This document shows positions 44,127 through 52,786 of a DNA stretch of 64,000 nucleotides, piece after piece; position 1 is the first letter of the stretch, and every line of letters begins with the position of its first letter. The notes below the pieces were generated by a model. That model was not told where the DNA came from, ran no database searches, and saw nothing but the letters and a program-made list of their open reading frames with translations. The position numbers and the translations under genes were made by a program. This DNA is from an uncultured Coriobacteriaceae bacterium (GTDB taxonomy: Bacteria > Actinomycetota > Coriobacteriia > Coriobacteriales > Atopobiaceae). The stretch is from assembly GCA_902793465.1 (NCBI GenBank), contig CADBDT010000006.1, positions 18,975-82,974 of the forward strand, read 5' to 3'.

Positions 44127-44873
44127 CTAACGGGACTCGCGTATGGTTTTGCTGCTAATTACGCAACGGTTTGCGGGAAGCCACACACTCCCCCACTCGA
44201 ACGGCGTTCCATCCTCCAAGCAAACGAGCTGGTCCATGTTGAGCACGGGCGCATGCTCGTCGCACTGAAGCCACATGCCACGCGCCTTGCCCGCAACACA
44301 CGCACTGTAGGTTACTTCGGACTCTCCAACCGGCAAGCCGCTCGTGCGTTCCACCGCCGCAAACAAGCTTTCTAACTGGAAGTCTGCCTTGTCCAACCCT
44401 GGACACGCTACCAGGTTAAGATGGCTCTCAATAAACATTGCAGGACGTCCGTGAACCGATCGCACCCGTGTGAGATACAGGTACGGCGTTCCGCAGTCGA
44501 TGTCCAGCATGTTAGCGCACATCTCGCCCGCAGGCTCCACCCTATGCTCTATTACGTGTGTTACGTAGGGTATGTCGTTCTTGTCCATGGACTCGGCAAA
44601 CGACAGGAGGCGGGTGCTGCTCGGGCGAGCCATAAGCGGCTGGGCCACAAAGGTGCCGCGGCCCCGCTGGGTTACCAAGAGACCCTCGTCCACCAGCGCC
44701 TGAATACCCTTCTTTACCGTTCCGCGCGAAAGACCCAACATGTCCATGAGCTCGTGCTCAGACGGAATGGGCTCGCCCACTCCCCACTCTTTGGCGTAGA
44801 TCTTTTCGCGAACGATGTTAGACACCTGCTCGTAGAGCAGCGAGCCCCCATCCTTGCTCAGCATGGCGTTCAT
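44127..44873 (-). CDS. GntR-family regulator (HutC subfamily, UTRA domain)
   Basis: A 248-residue transcription factor. Residues about 10-75 are the GntR winged helix (YEQVSNIVREKIYAKEWGVGEPIPSEHELMDMLGLSRGTVKKGIQALVDEGLL), followed by GRGTFVAQP, then a UTRA ligand-binding domain (about 95-235) ending in GSVWLPANRCVI. Such proteins sense small sugars or amino acid derivatives. I chose the ATG at 44873, which has GGGAGG upstream inside the preceding gene; its stop is 2 bases away, so the two are coupled. It lies between the PLC-like gene and bsh. Control of bsh is possible but cannot be shown. Confidence 0.88.
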   Translation of the reverse strand: MNAMLSKDGGSLLYEQVSNIVREKIYAKEWGVGEPIPSEHELMDMLGLSRGTVKKGIQALVDEGLLVTQRGRGTFVAQPLMARPSSTRLLSFAESMDKNDIPYVTHVIEHRVEPAGEMCANMLDIDCGTPYLYLTRVRSVHGRPAMFIESHLNLVACPGLDKADFQLESLFAAVERTSGLPVGESEVTYSACVAGKARGMWLQCDEHAPVLNMDQLVCLEDGTPFEWGSVWLPANRCVISSKTIRESR

Positions 44874-44875
44874 CC

Positions 44876-45559
44876 CTATGGCCTCCCACACGTCGTTGGG
44901 TCTAGCCCTTTGGCATGCAACCGCAGAGACTCGTTAAGGACATTATCTACCTCAGCATAGGTGCGGGCAAAGAAGTCGGCGTTCAAGAGTTCGTATTTGG
45001 GCTCGCTTGAACCTAGACTTTGCTGGTTCTCTTCCACTATTCTCCGAAACACTCCAATGGTCTCGTGGACATCTGGCTCCTCGATGGCATACTGCGCAAA
45101 CTTCGCGCATGCATCCACAAGCTCCGAGGTCGCCCCTGGCATCCGGGAGATGGGAAGCGTTTTTCCAAATGTATTGAAGTCCGCCTGCTTGCGAATACGC
45201 GTCTGCTCTCCCGGCTTTACCCCAATGCGAGCAATGTACTCGTTTGTGCGCAGGTTGTAGTAATGGTCGCAAAGCAGATGCATCCAAGCCCCCAAAACAA
45301 GGTCGCTCGGATCCTTACCGCGGACGTACAGATTATAGAAGGCCGCCGCGTCGGGTACGGGAACATACTTGGGGTCGGCAAAATGCGTGTCCTTGTACGG
45401 TATTTTGTGAGTGACGTTGGGCACTACATATCCCACGTAAATATCGGGCACCACGTTGCCAAACAAAAAGGCGTTCGTATCGCGTACCCCAAACGCATCC
45501 AGGGCTCCGTTTTCAAACAGGCGCTCGGCATGCGATATGTGTATGTTCCAACTAGGCAT
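44876..45559 (-). CDS. Zinc-dependent phospholipase C-like hydrolase, unknown substrate
   Basis: A 227-residue protein of the zinc-dependent phospholipase C / S1-P1 nuclease-like superfamily. It begins MPSWNIHISHAERL, with metal-binding Trp/His residues at the very N-terminus, then FLFGNVVPDIYVGYVV with a metal Asp, and LGAWMHLLCDHYYN with two further His and an Asp. There is no signal peptide: the conserved Trp and His lie right after Met, so it is probably cytoplasmic, unlike secreted phospholipases. Start ATG at 45559 after AAGGAG. It is followed by the GntR gene with a 2-base gap. Substrate not predictable. Confidence 0.75.
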   Translation of the reverse strand: MPSWNIHISHAERLFENGALDAFGVRDTNAFLFGNVVPDIYVGYVVPNVTHKIPYKDTHFADPKYVPVPDAAAFYNLYVRGKDPSDLVLGAWMHLLCDHYYNLRTNEYIARIGVKPGEQTRIRKQADFNTFGKTLPISRMPGATSELVDACAKFAQYAIEEPDVHETIGVFRRIVEENQQSLGSSEPKYELLNADFFARTYAEVDNVLNESLRLHAKGLDPTTCGRP

Positions 45560-45664
45560 CAATCGTCTCCTTAAACGCAGACAAGTATAGCCCACAAAAC
45601 ACATTGCGCGGAACGTTCCCCGAACCACAAATAATCCGCCTCAGGCACCCTGTGCCGTCTGGAA

Positions 45665-45759
45665 GCCGAGCCCTTGCGTTCATCTGGCGCGAATCACGAG
45701 CGAAGCGAGTGAGCGAACGCAGTGAGCGCTGAGCGGCCAGATGAACGCAAGGGCTCGGC
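45665..45759. repeat. Family C hairpin element, copy 3: perfect 24-bp arms
   Basis: Arms of 24 nt (left begins GCCGAGCCCTTGCG) are exactly complementary and enclose the 47-nt core (GCGAATCACGAGCGAAGCG, GTGAGCGCTGAGCG). It lies between mtnN and the PLC-like gene, both on the minus strand. Confidence 0.92.
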
Positions 45760-45776
45760 GGACAGCCGGATGTGCC

Positions 45777-46475
45777 CTATAGCCTTGCAACCATTGCGCG
45801 AACCACGTCTGCCCCAAGATGAGAGGTTTGCTCCTTAAACGTGGGAAAGTCCACGGCAGAGGAGCTGTTCGCATCGTCGGATATTGCACGTATAACCACA
45901 TAGGGCACGCCTGCCAGGTAGCACGCATGGGCGATTGCCGCGCCTTCCATCTCGCAGCACGCAGCACCAAACTGATCCACTATGCGATTCTTTGCCTCCT
46001 CGGTGCATATAAACTGGTCGCCAGTGGCAATGCGCCCCTCGCACACGAGGGCGTTGGGCACGACCTCCCGCATTACCTCCATCGCCAGTTTGCGCATTCG
46101 CGAATCAGCCGGAAATGCAAGCGTATCCAAAAATGGGTTTTGTCCAGGAGCATAGCCAAGTCCGGTAACGTCCATGTCGTGCTCCACGGTATCAGTAGAA
46201 ACAACAAAGTCGCCAATGGAGAGCCGCTTGTCAAGCGCACCAGCTATACCAGTATTTATGACGTGGGTTACGCCGTACTGGTGAATGAGCGTGTGCGCGC
46301 AGAGAGCGGCATTCACCTTGCCGTCCCCGCACATTGCCACTACAACGGGCACACCCTCAAGCAGGCCGATGTTGAACTCCAAGCGGCCGCGCATCTCTAC
46401 GCGCAACTCCTCGAGCTGCTCGCGAATGAGCTCCACCTCCACATCCATGGCGCCTATTATTCCGACCTTAGCCAA
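45777..46475 (-). CDS. mtnN: 5'-methylthioadenosine/S-adenosylhomocysteine nucleosidase
   Basis: A 232-residue cytoplasmic nucleosidase of the PNP superfamily that splits MTA and SAH, by-products of polyamine and methyl-transfer reactions. Motifs: KVGIIGAMDVEVELI at the start, VINTGIAGALDKRLSIGDFVV, ATGDQFICTEEAK, CCEMEGAAIAHAC with the catalytic Glu pair, and VIRAISDDAN with the catalytic Asp. I set the start at the TTG at 46475, which follows GGGGAG and gives the usual family length; a GTG at 46526 would add 17 unconserved residues. It follows pheT by about 50 bases and may be read through from the pheST unit. Confidence 0.92.
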   Translation of the reverse strand: MAKVGIIGAMDVEVELIREQLEELRVEMRGRLEFNIGLLEGVPVVVAMCGDGKVNAALCAHTLIHQYGVTHVINTGIAGALDKRLSIGDFVVSTDTVEHDMDVTGLGYAPGQNPFLDTLAFPADSRMRKLAMEVMREVVPNALVCEGRIATGDQFICTEEAKNRIVDQFGAACCEMEGAAIAHACYLAGVPYVVIRAISDDANSSSAVDFPTFKEQTSHLGADVVRAMVARL

Positions 46476-46525
46476 AGCTCTCCCCTGTCCGTCAAATCGT
46501 TTAGGAAAACTGCTAGCGTGCGCCA

Positions 46526-49003
46526 CTAGGAGCGTATCTCGCCACCCGTGCTCTTGAGCACCTTTGTTACCAAACGCGTGTGTACCTTGTCTACCTCGGC
46601 CGAGGTGAGCGTGTGGTCGTCCGCGCGATACGTGAGCGAAAATGCCATGGACTTCTTGTCCTTGCCCACGCGCACCGGATCGCGATACACGTCAAACAGG
46701 CGCACGTCGCGCAGAAGTTTGCCGCCCGCACTCGTAATGCGCTGAACGAGCTGCTCGTACGTCATGCTCTCGTCGACCACAATGGCAAGGTCCACGTCCA
46801 CACCCGGAAGCGTGGGAACGTCCACGTATGGCAGCTGGTCCTGCGCAAGGCGCAACAGCATTTCTGCGTTGAGCTCGAACGCGACCACCGTGTCGCTAAT
46901 GCCATAGAGATCGAGCGTCATGGGATGAATCGCGCCGACCCAGCCAAGGACGGAGCCCTTGCAAACCACCTCGGCAGCAAGGCCGGGCTGCAGCCAGGAC
47001 GACTTTTCGGGGGTCGTCGGACGGAAGCGAACCTTGGTTATGCGCAGCGCATCAAGGAGCTCCTCCACCACACCCTTGGCGTCAAAGAAGTCGTGCGTTC
47101 CGTACTTTATGTTCCAGGCGTCGTTGTCCCACGAGCCAGAAAGCACTCCTGCCACGTAGGTCACCTCGTCGGGAAGGCTCTTGTTGGCACGGCCGAACAG
47201 CAGACGTCCGATCTCGTACAGATGGACGTTGGCAACCCCGTGATCCTTGTTGTATGCCACTGCACGCAGAAGGCCGGGCAGGAGGTCGCGACGCATCTCG
47301 CTCTGCTCGCTCACAAGCGGACGGATAATCTTTACAGCGGTACCCTTTACCTCACGGGCCATGCCCATACGCGCAAGGTCGCGCGGGTCTGCGAAGCAGT
47401 AGGTGCTCGTCTCGCAAAGACCACAAGCGCGCAGCGTGGCACCTATCTTGCGCATGCGGTGCTGCTCCAGGGTAAGGCCACCGGCATGGTTTTGCGGCGC
47501 AGGTAGCGTGGGTTCAACGTCGCCTTCGCCCCACAGGCGCAGGATCTCCTCCACGAGGTCAATCTCGCGCGTAAGGTCTGGCCTGTTTGTAGGAGGTACC
47601 ACCAGGTACGTACCATCCTCGCCTGCACTCACCTTGCAGCCCAGTCGCGTAAGGCGCGTAGCCATGAACTCGTCCTCTATGTCTGCCCCGCAGATGGCGC
47701 GCACGCGGCTGGGACGCAGAGCAATGGCGGCTGGCTCCACCTTGTTGGGATAGCAGTCCACCATGCCGCGCACGACCTCTGCACCACAGCACTCCTCAAA
47801 GAGCGCCGCCGCAATGTTGGACACCTCGTTGCAGCGCGCGGCGTCCACCTGGCGCTCGTAGCGCATGGACGACTCGCTCATAAGTCCCAGGTTGCGGCTC
47901 GTGCGGCTAATGCAGCCCGAATCGAAGCAGGCGCTTTCCAGGAGCACATCCACCGTGTTCTCGTCGATGTCGGAGTTAAGACCACCCATAACGCCGGCAA
48001 GTGCAACCGGCCGCTCGCGGTCGTCGGTAATAACGAGCATGTCGGAGGTGAGCTCGCGGTCCTGGTCATCGAGGGTGGTAAGGTGCTCCCCATCGCGTGC
48101 AGAACGTACCACAATGTGACGTTTGCCATCACGTTCGGTAAGCTTGCCCAGGTCGAAGGCATGCAGCGGCTGGCCAGTAAGGAACATAACGTAGTTGGTC
48201 ACGTCCACCACGTTGTTTATGGGACGGGCGCCAGCGGCCGTAACGCGCTTGGCAAGCCACTCGGGCGAGGGTCCAATCTTTACGTTGCGCACGACGCGCG
48301 CAGTGTAGCGCATACACAGCTCGGAATCGTCTATCTCCACGTCCACCAGGCTGTTTACGTCGCCTTCGCCATCTGGGCCGGCCCCATGCTCCTGCTGGAT
48401 GACAGGCATTTGCATGTGCGTGTCCACATCGTAGATGGCACTTACTTCCGTGGCCACGCCAGTCATCGAGAGGCAGTCGGGACGGTTGGGGGTCATCTCA
48501 CAGTCCAGGACCGTGTCGGACATGCCGCGGTACTGCGCAAAGGGCACGCCTACTGGCGCGTCGGCGGGAAGGATCATTATGCCCTCGTGGGAGTCGCCCA
48601 AGCCGAGCTCGCGCTCGGAGCAGTTCATGCCGCACGACTCGATGCCGCGAAGCTTGGACTTCTTTATCTTAAAGTCGCCAGGAAGCACAGCACCAATCAT
48701 GGCAACCACAATCTTGTCGCCAGCCTCAAAGTTCTGCGCACCACAAACAATCTGCAGCGGCTCGGGCTTTCCGTCCGCATCTACGTTTTGCGTGCCCACG
48801 CCCACCTTGCACAGCCACATGTGGTCGGAGTTGGGGTGACGCTCCTTGGAAAGAACCTCGCCAGTAACAACGTGGTCCAGATTAGCGCCAACGCGCTCCA
48901 CGCCCTCCACCTCGGTGCCGGTGCGAGTGAAGTCCTCTACCAGTACCTGCGGATCGTCGGGTATGTCCACCAGCTCTTTGAGCCATTCGTAACTAATACG
49001 CAT
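46526..49003 (-). CDS. pheT: Phenylalanine-tRNA ligase beta subunit
   Basis: An 825-residue subunit of the alpha2-beta2 enzyme that charges tRNA-Phe. Domain order: N-terminal RISYEWLKELVDI, tRNA-binding (EMAP-like) domain at about 40-155, B3/B4 editing domain at about 215-390, B5 domain at about 405-475 (RPSRVRAICG), a core resembling a degenerate class II fold, and the FDX-ACB domain at about 735-825, with VPTLPGVDVDLAIVVDESM and SLTYRADDHTLTSAEVDKVH. The length fits the family. Start ATG at 49003 after AAAGGCGAG. It follows pheS by 71 bases and is under the same T-box. Confidence 0.97.
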   Translation of the reverse strand: MRISYEWLKELVDIPDDPQVLVEDFTRTGTEVEGVERVGANLDHVVTGEVLSKERHPNSDHMWLCKVGVGTQNVDADGKPEPLQIVCGAQNFEAGDKIVVAMIGAVLPGDFKIKKSKLRGIESCGMNCSERELGLGDSHEGIMILPADAPVGVPFAQYRGMSDTVLDCEMTPNRPDCLSMTGVATEVSAIYDVDTHMQMPVIQQEHGAGPDGEGDVNSLVDVEIDDSELCMRYTARVVRNVKIGPSPEWLAKRVTAAGARPINNVVDVTNYVMFLTGQPLHAFDLGKLTERDGKRHIVVRSARDGEHLTTLDDQDRELTSDMLVITDDRERPVALAGVMGGLNSDIDENTVDVLLESACFDSGCISRTSRNLGLMSESSMRYERQVDAARCNEVSNIAAALFEECCGAEVVRGMVDCYPNKVEPAAIALRPSRVRAICGADIEDEFMATRLTRLGCKVSAGEDGTYLVVPPTNRPDLTREIDLVEEILRLWGEGDVEPTLPAPQNHAGGLTLEQHRMRKIGATLRACGLCETSTYCFADPRDLARMGMAREVKGTAVKIIRPLVSEQSEMRRDLLPGLLRAVAYNKDHGVANVHLYEIGRLLFGRANKSLPDEVTYVAGVLSGSWDNDAWNIKYGTHDFFDAKGVVEELLDALRITKVRFRPTTPEKSSWLQPGLAAEVVCKGSVLGWVGAIHPMTLDLYGISDTVVAFELNAEMLLRLAQDQLPYVDVPTLPGVDVDLAIVVDESMTYEQLVQRITSAGGKLLRDVRLFDVYRDPVRVGKDKKSMAFSLTYRADDHTLTSAEVDKVHTRLVTKVLKSTGGEIRS

Positions 49004-49074
49004 TTGCTCGCCTTTCTTATATACAACGGACGAGGACTCCCCCATCCGTCACGCTCTCTACTTGGTGCCCTTTG

Positions 49075-50142
49075 CTAGAACTGACGCAGGAAGCGCATGT
49101 CGCCTTCCATAAGCATGCGCAGGTCGGGCAGGTCGTAGCGAAGTGCTGCCACGCGCTCCACGCCAATGCCAAATGCAAATCCGGTGTACTTCTCGGGGTC
49201 GATTCCCACGTACTCAAACACGTTGGGGTCAACCATGCCGCAGCCCAGGATCTCCAGCCAGCCCACGTTCTTGCAGAAGCGGCAGCCTTTGCCGTGGCAT
49301 ACGCCACAGCTCACGTCTACCTCGCAGCTTGGCTCGGTAAACGGGAAGAAGTGCGGGCGGTAGCGCGTGGCGCGCTCCTTGCCAAAGATCTCGCGGCAGA
49401 AGTAGTCGAGCGTGCCCTTTAGGTCGCCAAAGGTTATACCCTCGTCCACAACAAGGCCTTCTACCTGCGTAAACTGCGGGAGGTGGTTTGCGTCTGCCGT
49501 GTCGGGGCGAAACACCGTGCCCGGGCAAATCATGTAGATGGGGGGCTTGTTTTCCTCCATGTAGTGCACCTGCATGCCCGAGGTCTGCGTGCGAAGCAGG
49601 ACGTCGGAGTCGCCTAGCTGCAGCGGCGGCTTGCCTTCGGGCGCGTTGTCTACCACGTAGAACGAGTCTTTTGCGGAGCGGCTCGGATGGTTTTCGGGAG
49701 CGTTGAGCGCGGTAAAGTTGTAGTAGGTGGTCTCCACGTAGGGACCGTCTGCCACAATGTAGCCAAGACCGCAGAAGATATCCTCTATTTCCTCGCGAAT
49801 CTGGTTTATGAGGTGCTGCGTGCCCAGGCTTATGCGACGGCCGGGCAACGTTACGTCGGAAGCCTCGGCCTCCATGCGCTCGAACATGAGCTGCCTTGTG
49901 AGCTCCGTCTTGCGTTGTTTGAGCGCCTCGTCCACGTTCGCGCGCACCGTGTTGGCAAGCTTTCCCATGGTCGGGCGCAATTCTGGCGGAATCTTGCCCA
50001 TCATACGCATTATGGTTGTGAGCGAGCCCTTTTTGCCCAGCACCTTTACGCGCAACTGCTCGAGCGCATCCATAGACTCGGCCTGCGCCAGGTCTTGGAT
50101 AACTTTGGACTCAATCGCCTCGAGCTCTTCTTGCATCGACAT
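49075..50142 (-). CDS. pheS: Phenylalanine-tRNA ligase alpha subunit
   Basis: A 355-residue catalytic subunit. An N-terminal coiled coil (about 1-85) binds the tRNA; the class II catalytic core follows, with HPSRSAKDSFYV (motif-1 region), LLRTQTSGMQVHYM, FTQVEGLVVDEGITFGDLKG and the motif-3 GIGVERVAALRYDLPDLR at about 328-345. FFPFTEPSCEVDVSC and a CxxC...C cluster (VCHGKGCRFCKNVGW) form the small loop seen in many bacterial PheS. The ATG at 50142 follows AGGAG. The gene is preceded by a T-box leader (50150-50460), so expression should rise when uncharged tRNA-Phe builds up. Confidence 0.97.
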   Translation of the reverse strand: MSMQEELEAIESKVIQDLAQAESMDALEQLRVKVLGKKGSLTTIMRMMGKIPPELRPTMGKLANTVRANVDEALKQRKTELTRQLMFERMEAEASDVTLPGRRISLGTQHLINQIREEIEDIFCGLGYIVADGPYVETTYYNFTALNAPENHPSRSAKDSFYVVDNAPEGKPPLQLGDSDVLLRTQTSGMQVHYMEENKPPIYMICPGTVFRPDTADANHLPQFTQVEGLVVDEGITFGDLKGTLDYFCREIFGKERATRYRPHFFPFTEPSCEVDVSCGVCHGKGCRFCKNVGWLEILGCGMVDPNVFEYVGIDPEKYTGFAFGIGVERVAALRYDLPDLRMLMEGDMRFLRQF

Positions 50143-50149
50143 CTGCTAA

Positions 50150-50460
50150 CTCCTCCTCCATACAAAAAACCGCCCCTGCATCTGCGCGTTTGCGCAGGTC
50201 CAAGGACGGACGTATCCGCGGTACCACCTCGGTTGAGCACATCGGTTGTCGTGTCCGAGCACCCCACTCGTTAGTCCCGTGTCGTGGGACGGACGGCTTC
50301 CCTACTGAGCGCCTCATGCGACGCCGTTGAGGTCGCGGCTGCTAGAGTGAACTCTGCGCGTCACCTTTGCGGACACCTCTCAGCCAATGGGCGCCCTCTC
50401 TGTGGCTCCGGCATTCAACGCGCAAACCTCTCCGTCATTGCCATGAAGCGCTAGGATAGC
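50150..50460 (-). ncRNA. T-box leader (tRNA-Phe sensing) of pheST
   Basis: The minus strand carries the conserved T-box AGGTGGTACCGCGG (50229-50216). A terminator stem ending GCAGGGGCGG followed by six Ts (about 50180-50161) lies just before the pheS ribosome binding site. Upstream is a stem I-like region; the triplet TTC followed by A (50351-50349) is a good candidate for the Phe specifier codon. T-box leaders bind uncharged tRNA and let transcription continue. Confidence 0.92.
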
Positions 50461-50949
50461 ACAACTTGGAGAGGCTTAGCTTGGCAGCGTATGGTTTCTG
50501 CACGTTTCCCGTTTTTGAGCGCGCAATATGCACGCCGTTGCGGGACGTAGCGTGCGTCTACACGCACCCACGTGCATTTGGGTTGGCCCCACTGCTGGAA
50601 ATGCACGCCGTTGCGTGGCGTTGGCCGGACTGCACGCAGCCACGTGCATATTGTCTGTGTCTGCCATGGGAAACGCACGCCAGTGCGTTACGTCCGTCTT
50701 ATCTTCACGCAGTTACGTGCATTTGATCCGCGTCCGCCACGCAAGATGCACGCCATTGCGGGGTGTTGCGCTTGTCTGCACGCAACGACGTGCGTTTGGG
50801 CTTTCTACGCACCAGGAAACGCACGCCAGTGCGTGGCGTTGGCCGGACTGCACGCAACCACGTGCATTTGGGGTCCTTCCGCGGCGGGAAATGCACGCCG
50901 TTGCGGGACGTCGCGCGCGACTGTACGCACCCACGTGCGTTTTGGCGCG
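50461..50949. other. Gap filled by a regular tandem array
   Basis: Between the T-box leader and the end of the HAD gene there is no gene. The region 50528-50940 is the array described separately; 50461-50527 may contain one more decayed unit and should also hold the pheS promoter. Confidence 0.6.
50528..50940. repeat. Array of six degenerate 49-50 nt units with constant 23-nt spacers
   Basis: Units start at 50528, 50601, 50673, 50746, 50819 and 50891 (steps of 72-73). Each begins ATGCACGCC or ACGCACGCC and ends CGTGCAT or CGTGCGT. All five spacers are exactly 23 nt, mostly beginning TTG and ending GAA, with variable middles. Around most spacers the flanking bases form perfect inverted repeats such as CGTGCATTT...AAATGCACG. 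The period is not a multiple of three, so it is not a coding repeat. Confidence 0.9.
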
Positions 50950-51774
50950 CTAGTCCGCAAACGGCCAGTTGCCAGCAGCAAGGCTCTCAATCGCGGCGGT
51001 AACGGACTCGTCCTCGCAGCTCCCGAGCCGCCAGCGCGCGACCGCAGCAGCCTCCGGGGCGGCATCGCGCACCACCGCGGAGTTAGGAACATGCGCGAGC
51101 ATGGCAACGTCGTTTCCGCCATCGCCAAACACCACGACCTGGTCTTTTCCTATACCCAGCGCATCGCACAGGACATCGATTCCGCTGGCCTTGCTCCATC
51201 CCGGGGGCATTATGTTTAGGAAGCCCTTCATGGGCAGGTCGAAGTCGACGCCATCTACCTGCGAAGACAACAGCTCCTTTACCTCGCGCGTATACTGCAG
51301 GCTGCCCGCCACAAACACGTTGGCCTTGTCCATGTTGTGATTTGGCACGTCGTCTACTGCCTGTGATTGCCTGGCATAAACGGGAAAGGTTTGCGCAAGA
51401 TCTTCCACGCCACCCACCACCAGCTGCGGAATGCCATTCTCAAAGCAGATAAGCCCAGCATGCGGAACGTCCGCAAGTATCTTTACCACGCGAACAAGAG
51501 GCTCCCGCGGCACAAGCTCCCGATGGATAAGCTTGCCGTCCAAAAACACCTCCATCCCATTTGTGGCCAAGCACGTGGCACTGCAGGCAGCGTCTCCGCC
51601 AAAGAGCTCCGGAATGTGAGAGAAGCCCCTTCCGCTGGCTGGGCCAATGCGAATTCCGGCATCGAGCGCCGCGTGGAAAGCCGCGCGCGTACGGTCGCTC
51701 ACACTCGTCCTGCCATATGGAAGTATGGTTCCGTCAATGTCCGTAAGGATGAGCCTAATGTTGTTTTCTGCCAC
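50950..51774 (-). CDS. HAD-superfamily hydrolase, Cof type
   Basis: A 274-residue cytoplasmic phosphatase of the Cof/YbiV-like branch of the HAD superfamily, which dephosphorylates sugar phosphates, nucleotides or cofactors. Motif I is LILTDIDGTI (nucleophile Asp about 12), motif II is GPASGR, and motif IV is VVVFGDGGNDVAML, with a C2-type cap between about 85 and 195. It starts with GTG after GCGAGG. It lies 11 bases downstream of the esterase gene, the third gene of the nagA-esterase-HAD unit. The substrate is unknown; the neighbourhood with NagA hints at a sugar phosphate, which is inference. Confidence 0.9.
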   Translation of the reverse strand: MAENNIRLILTDIDGTILPYGRTSVSDRTRAAFHAALDAGIRIGPASGRGFSHIPELFGGDAACSATCLATNGMEVFLDGKLIHRELVPREPLVRVVKILADVPHAGLICFENGIPQLVVGGVEDLAQTFPVYARQSQAVDDVPNHNMDKANVFVAGSLQYTREVKELLSSQVDGVDFDLPMKGFLNIMPPGWSKASGIDVLCDALGIGKDQVVVFGDGGNDVAMLAHVPNSAVVRDAAPEAAAVARWRLGSCEDESVTAAIESLAAGNWPFAD

Positions 51775-51785
51775 TGTTTACCTCG

Positions 51786-52784
51786 CTAATCGGTTGTATA
51801 GGTGTCGCATGCATGGGCAAAGCGCCTAAGAAAGAAATCGCGTGCCTCCCTCCCCTTTTGGGAGTCGCTCAGCATGTCGAACGCATGGTAGCAGCCTCTA
51901 AACACGCGAAAGTCGGTTGGCACGCCTGCACTGCGCAGCGCCCCCATATAGGACACCGTCTCGTCCAAAAACGGGTCCAGGGTTCCAACAAACGAGATTG
52001 CAGGTGGAAGACCTTGGTAGTACGTCTCTCGTGCGGGAACAGCATATGGAGTTATACGCTCGCGGTCCATTTCCTTTAGATAGAGGTCCCACGCCTGCTG
52101 GTTTAGGCGCGTGTCCCATACTGGCGCGCTGTTGTTTGCAGACGACGGGGTGGGCTTGTTGTCCAGCATGGGATAGAGCGGCATCTGGCACGCAATGGGT
52201 ACGCTGGAGCGCCCGGCACGCGCAAGGTCGCGCTCATACAAGCAAAGTGCGGCCGTAAGCCCACCGCCTGCGCTCTCGCCACCAACAAAAATCTGATCTT
52301 CCCGTACGCCCAGGTCGCCTGCATTGCCATGCAGCCACTCCAGCGCCAGACGACAGTCCTCCAACCCGCCAGGAAAGGGCATCTGTCCGGCAAGGCGATA
52401 CTGCGGGCACACAACAACACAAGGACGCTCGCGCAGCATGTAAGGTGGCATGCCAATATACGCTATCTCCGGAGCTCCCGTAACATATCCCCCGCCATGG
52501 ATCCACAGCACGCCGGTGGCGTCTCGCGGAGTCGCGCCCCCATGGGCGCCAACCATGGCATGCAACACCAGAAGACGCAGCCTTGTTCCGTCTTCGCGCT
52601 TCACATACACGTTTTGCACCTTCACGTCCTTGGGAGGACGCAGAACACGCAAAACCTTTAGCAAGCCCTTTCGTGGGTCTTTCTCGGATGTGGACCATGT
52701 AAGGGGCAGAGGTCCTTTTGCAAGGTTAAACAGCTGACCACGAACATGCATGTCGCGATCCGCGGCATCCTTCCAACCGGCCAC
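51786..52784 (-). CDS. Alpha/beta hydrolase, hormone-sensitive-lipase-like esterase
   Basis: A 332-residue cytoplasmic esterase of the HSL (family IV) group. The oxyanion motif is WIHGGGYVTG (about 95-104), the nucleophile elbow is GGESAGGGLTAAL (Ser about 170), the acid is in GTLDPFLDE (about 265-273) and the base His in GCYHAFDM (about 302). Such enzymes hydrolyse short acyl or aryl esters, for example acetylated sugars. The GTG start at 52784 follows GGGAG; an internal ATG at 52751 is an alternative. It is 2 bases after nagA and followed by a HAD gene, so an operon for modified (acetylated) sugars is plausible but unproven. Confidence 0.88.
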   Translation of the reverse strand: MAGWKDAADRDMHVRGQLFNLAKGPLPLTWSTSEKDPRKGLLKVLRVLRPPKDVKVQNVYVKREDGTRLRLLVLHAMVGAHGGATPRDATGVLWIHGGGYVTGAPEIAYIGMPPYMLRERPCVVVCPQYRLAGQMPFPGGLEDCRLALEWLHGNAGDLGVREDQIFVGGESAGGGLTAALCLYERDLARAGRSSVPIACQMPLYPMLDNKPTPSSANNSAPVWDTRLNQQAWDLYLKEMDRERITPYAVPARETYYQGLPPAISFVGTLDPFLDETVSYMGALRSAGVPTDFRVFRGCYHAFDMLSDSQKGREARDFFLRRFAHACDTYTTD

Positions 52785-52786
52785 CC

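Noticed and set aside
50528-50940. CRISPR array
   Set aside because: Units are regularly spaced, but they differ from each other at many positions, the spacers share their first and last bases, inverted repeats flank the spacers, and no cas gene is in the window.
50466-51219. Arg/Cys-rich proteins encoded across the array on the plus strand
   Set aside because: Long frames are open in several registers at once because of base composition; the 72-73 nt step is not a multiple of three in most steps, so no repeated protein results.
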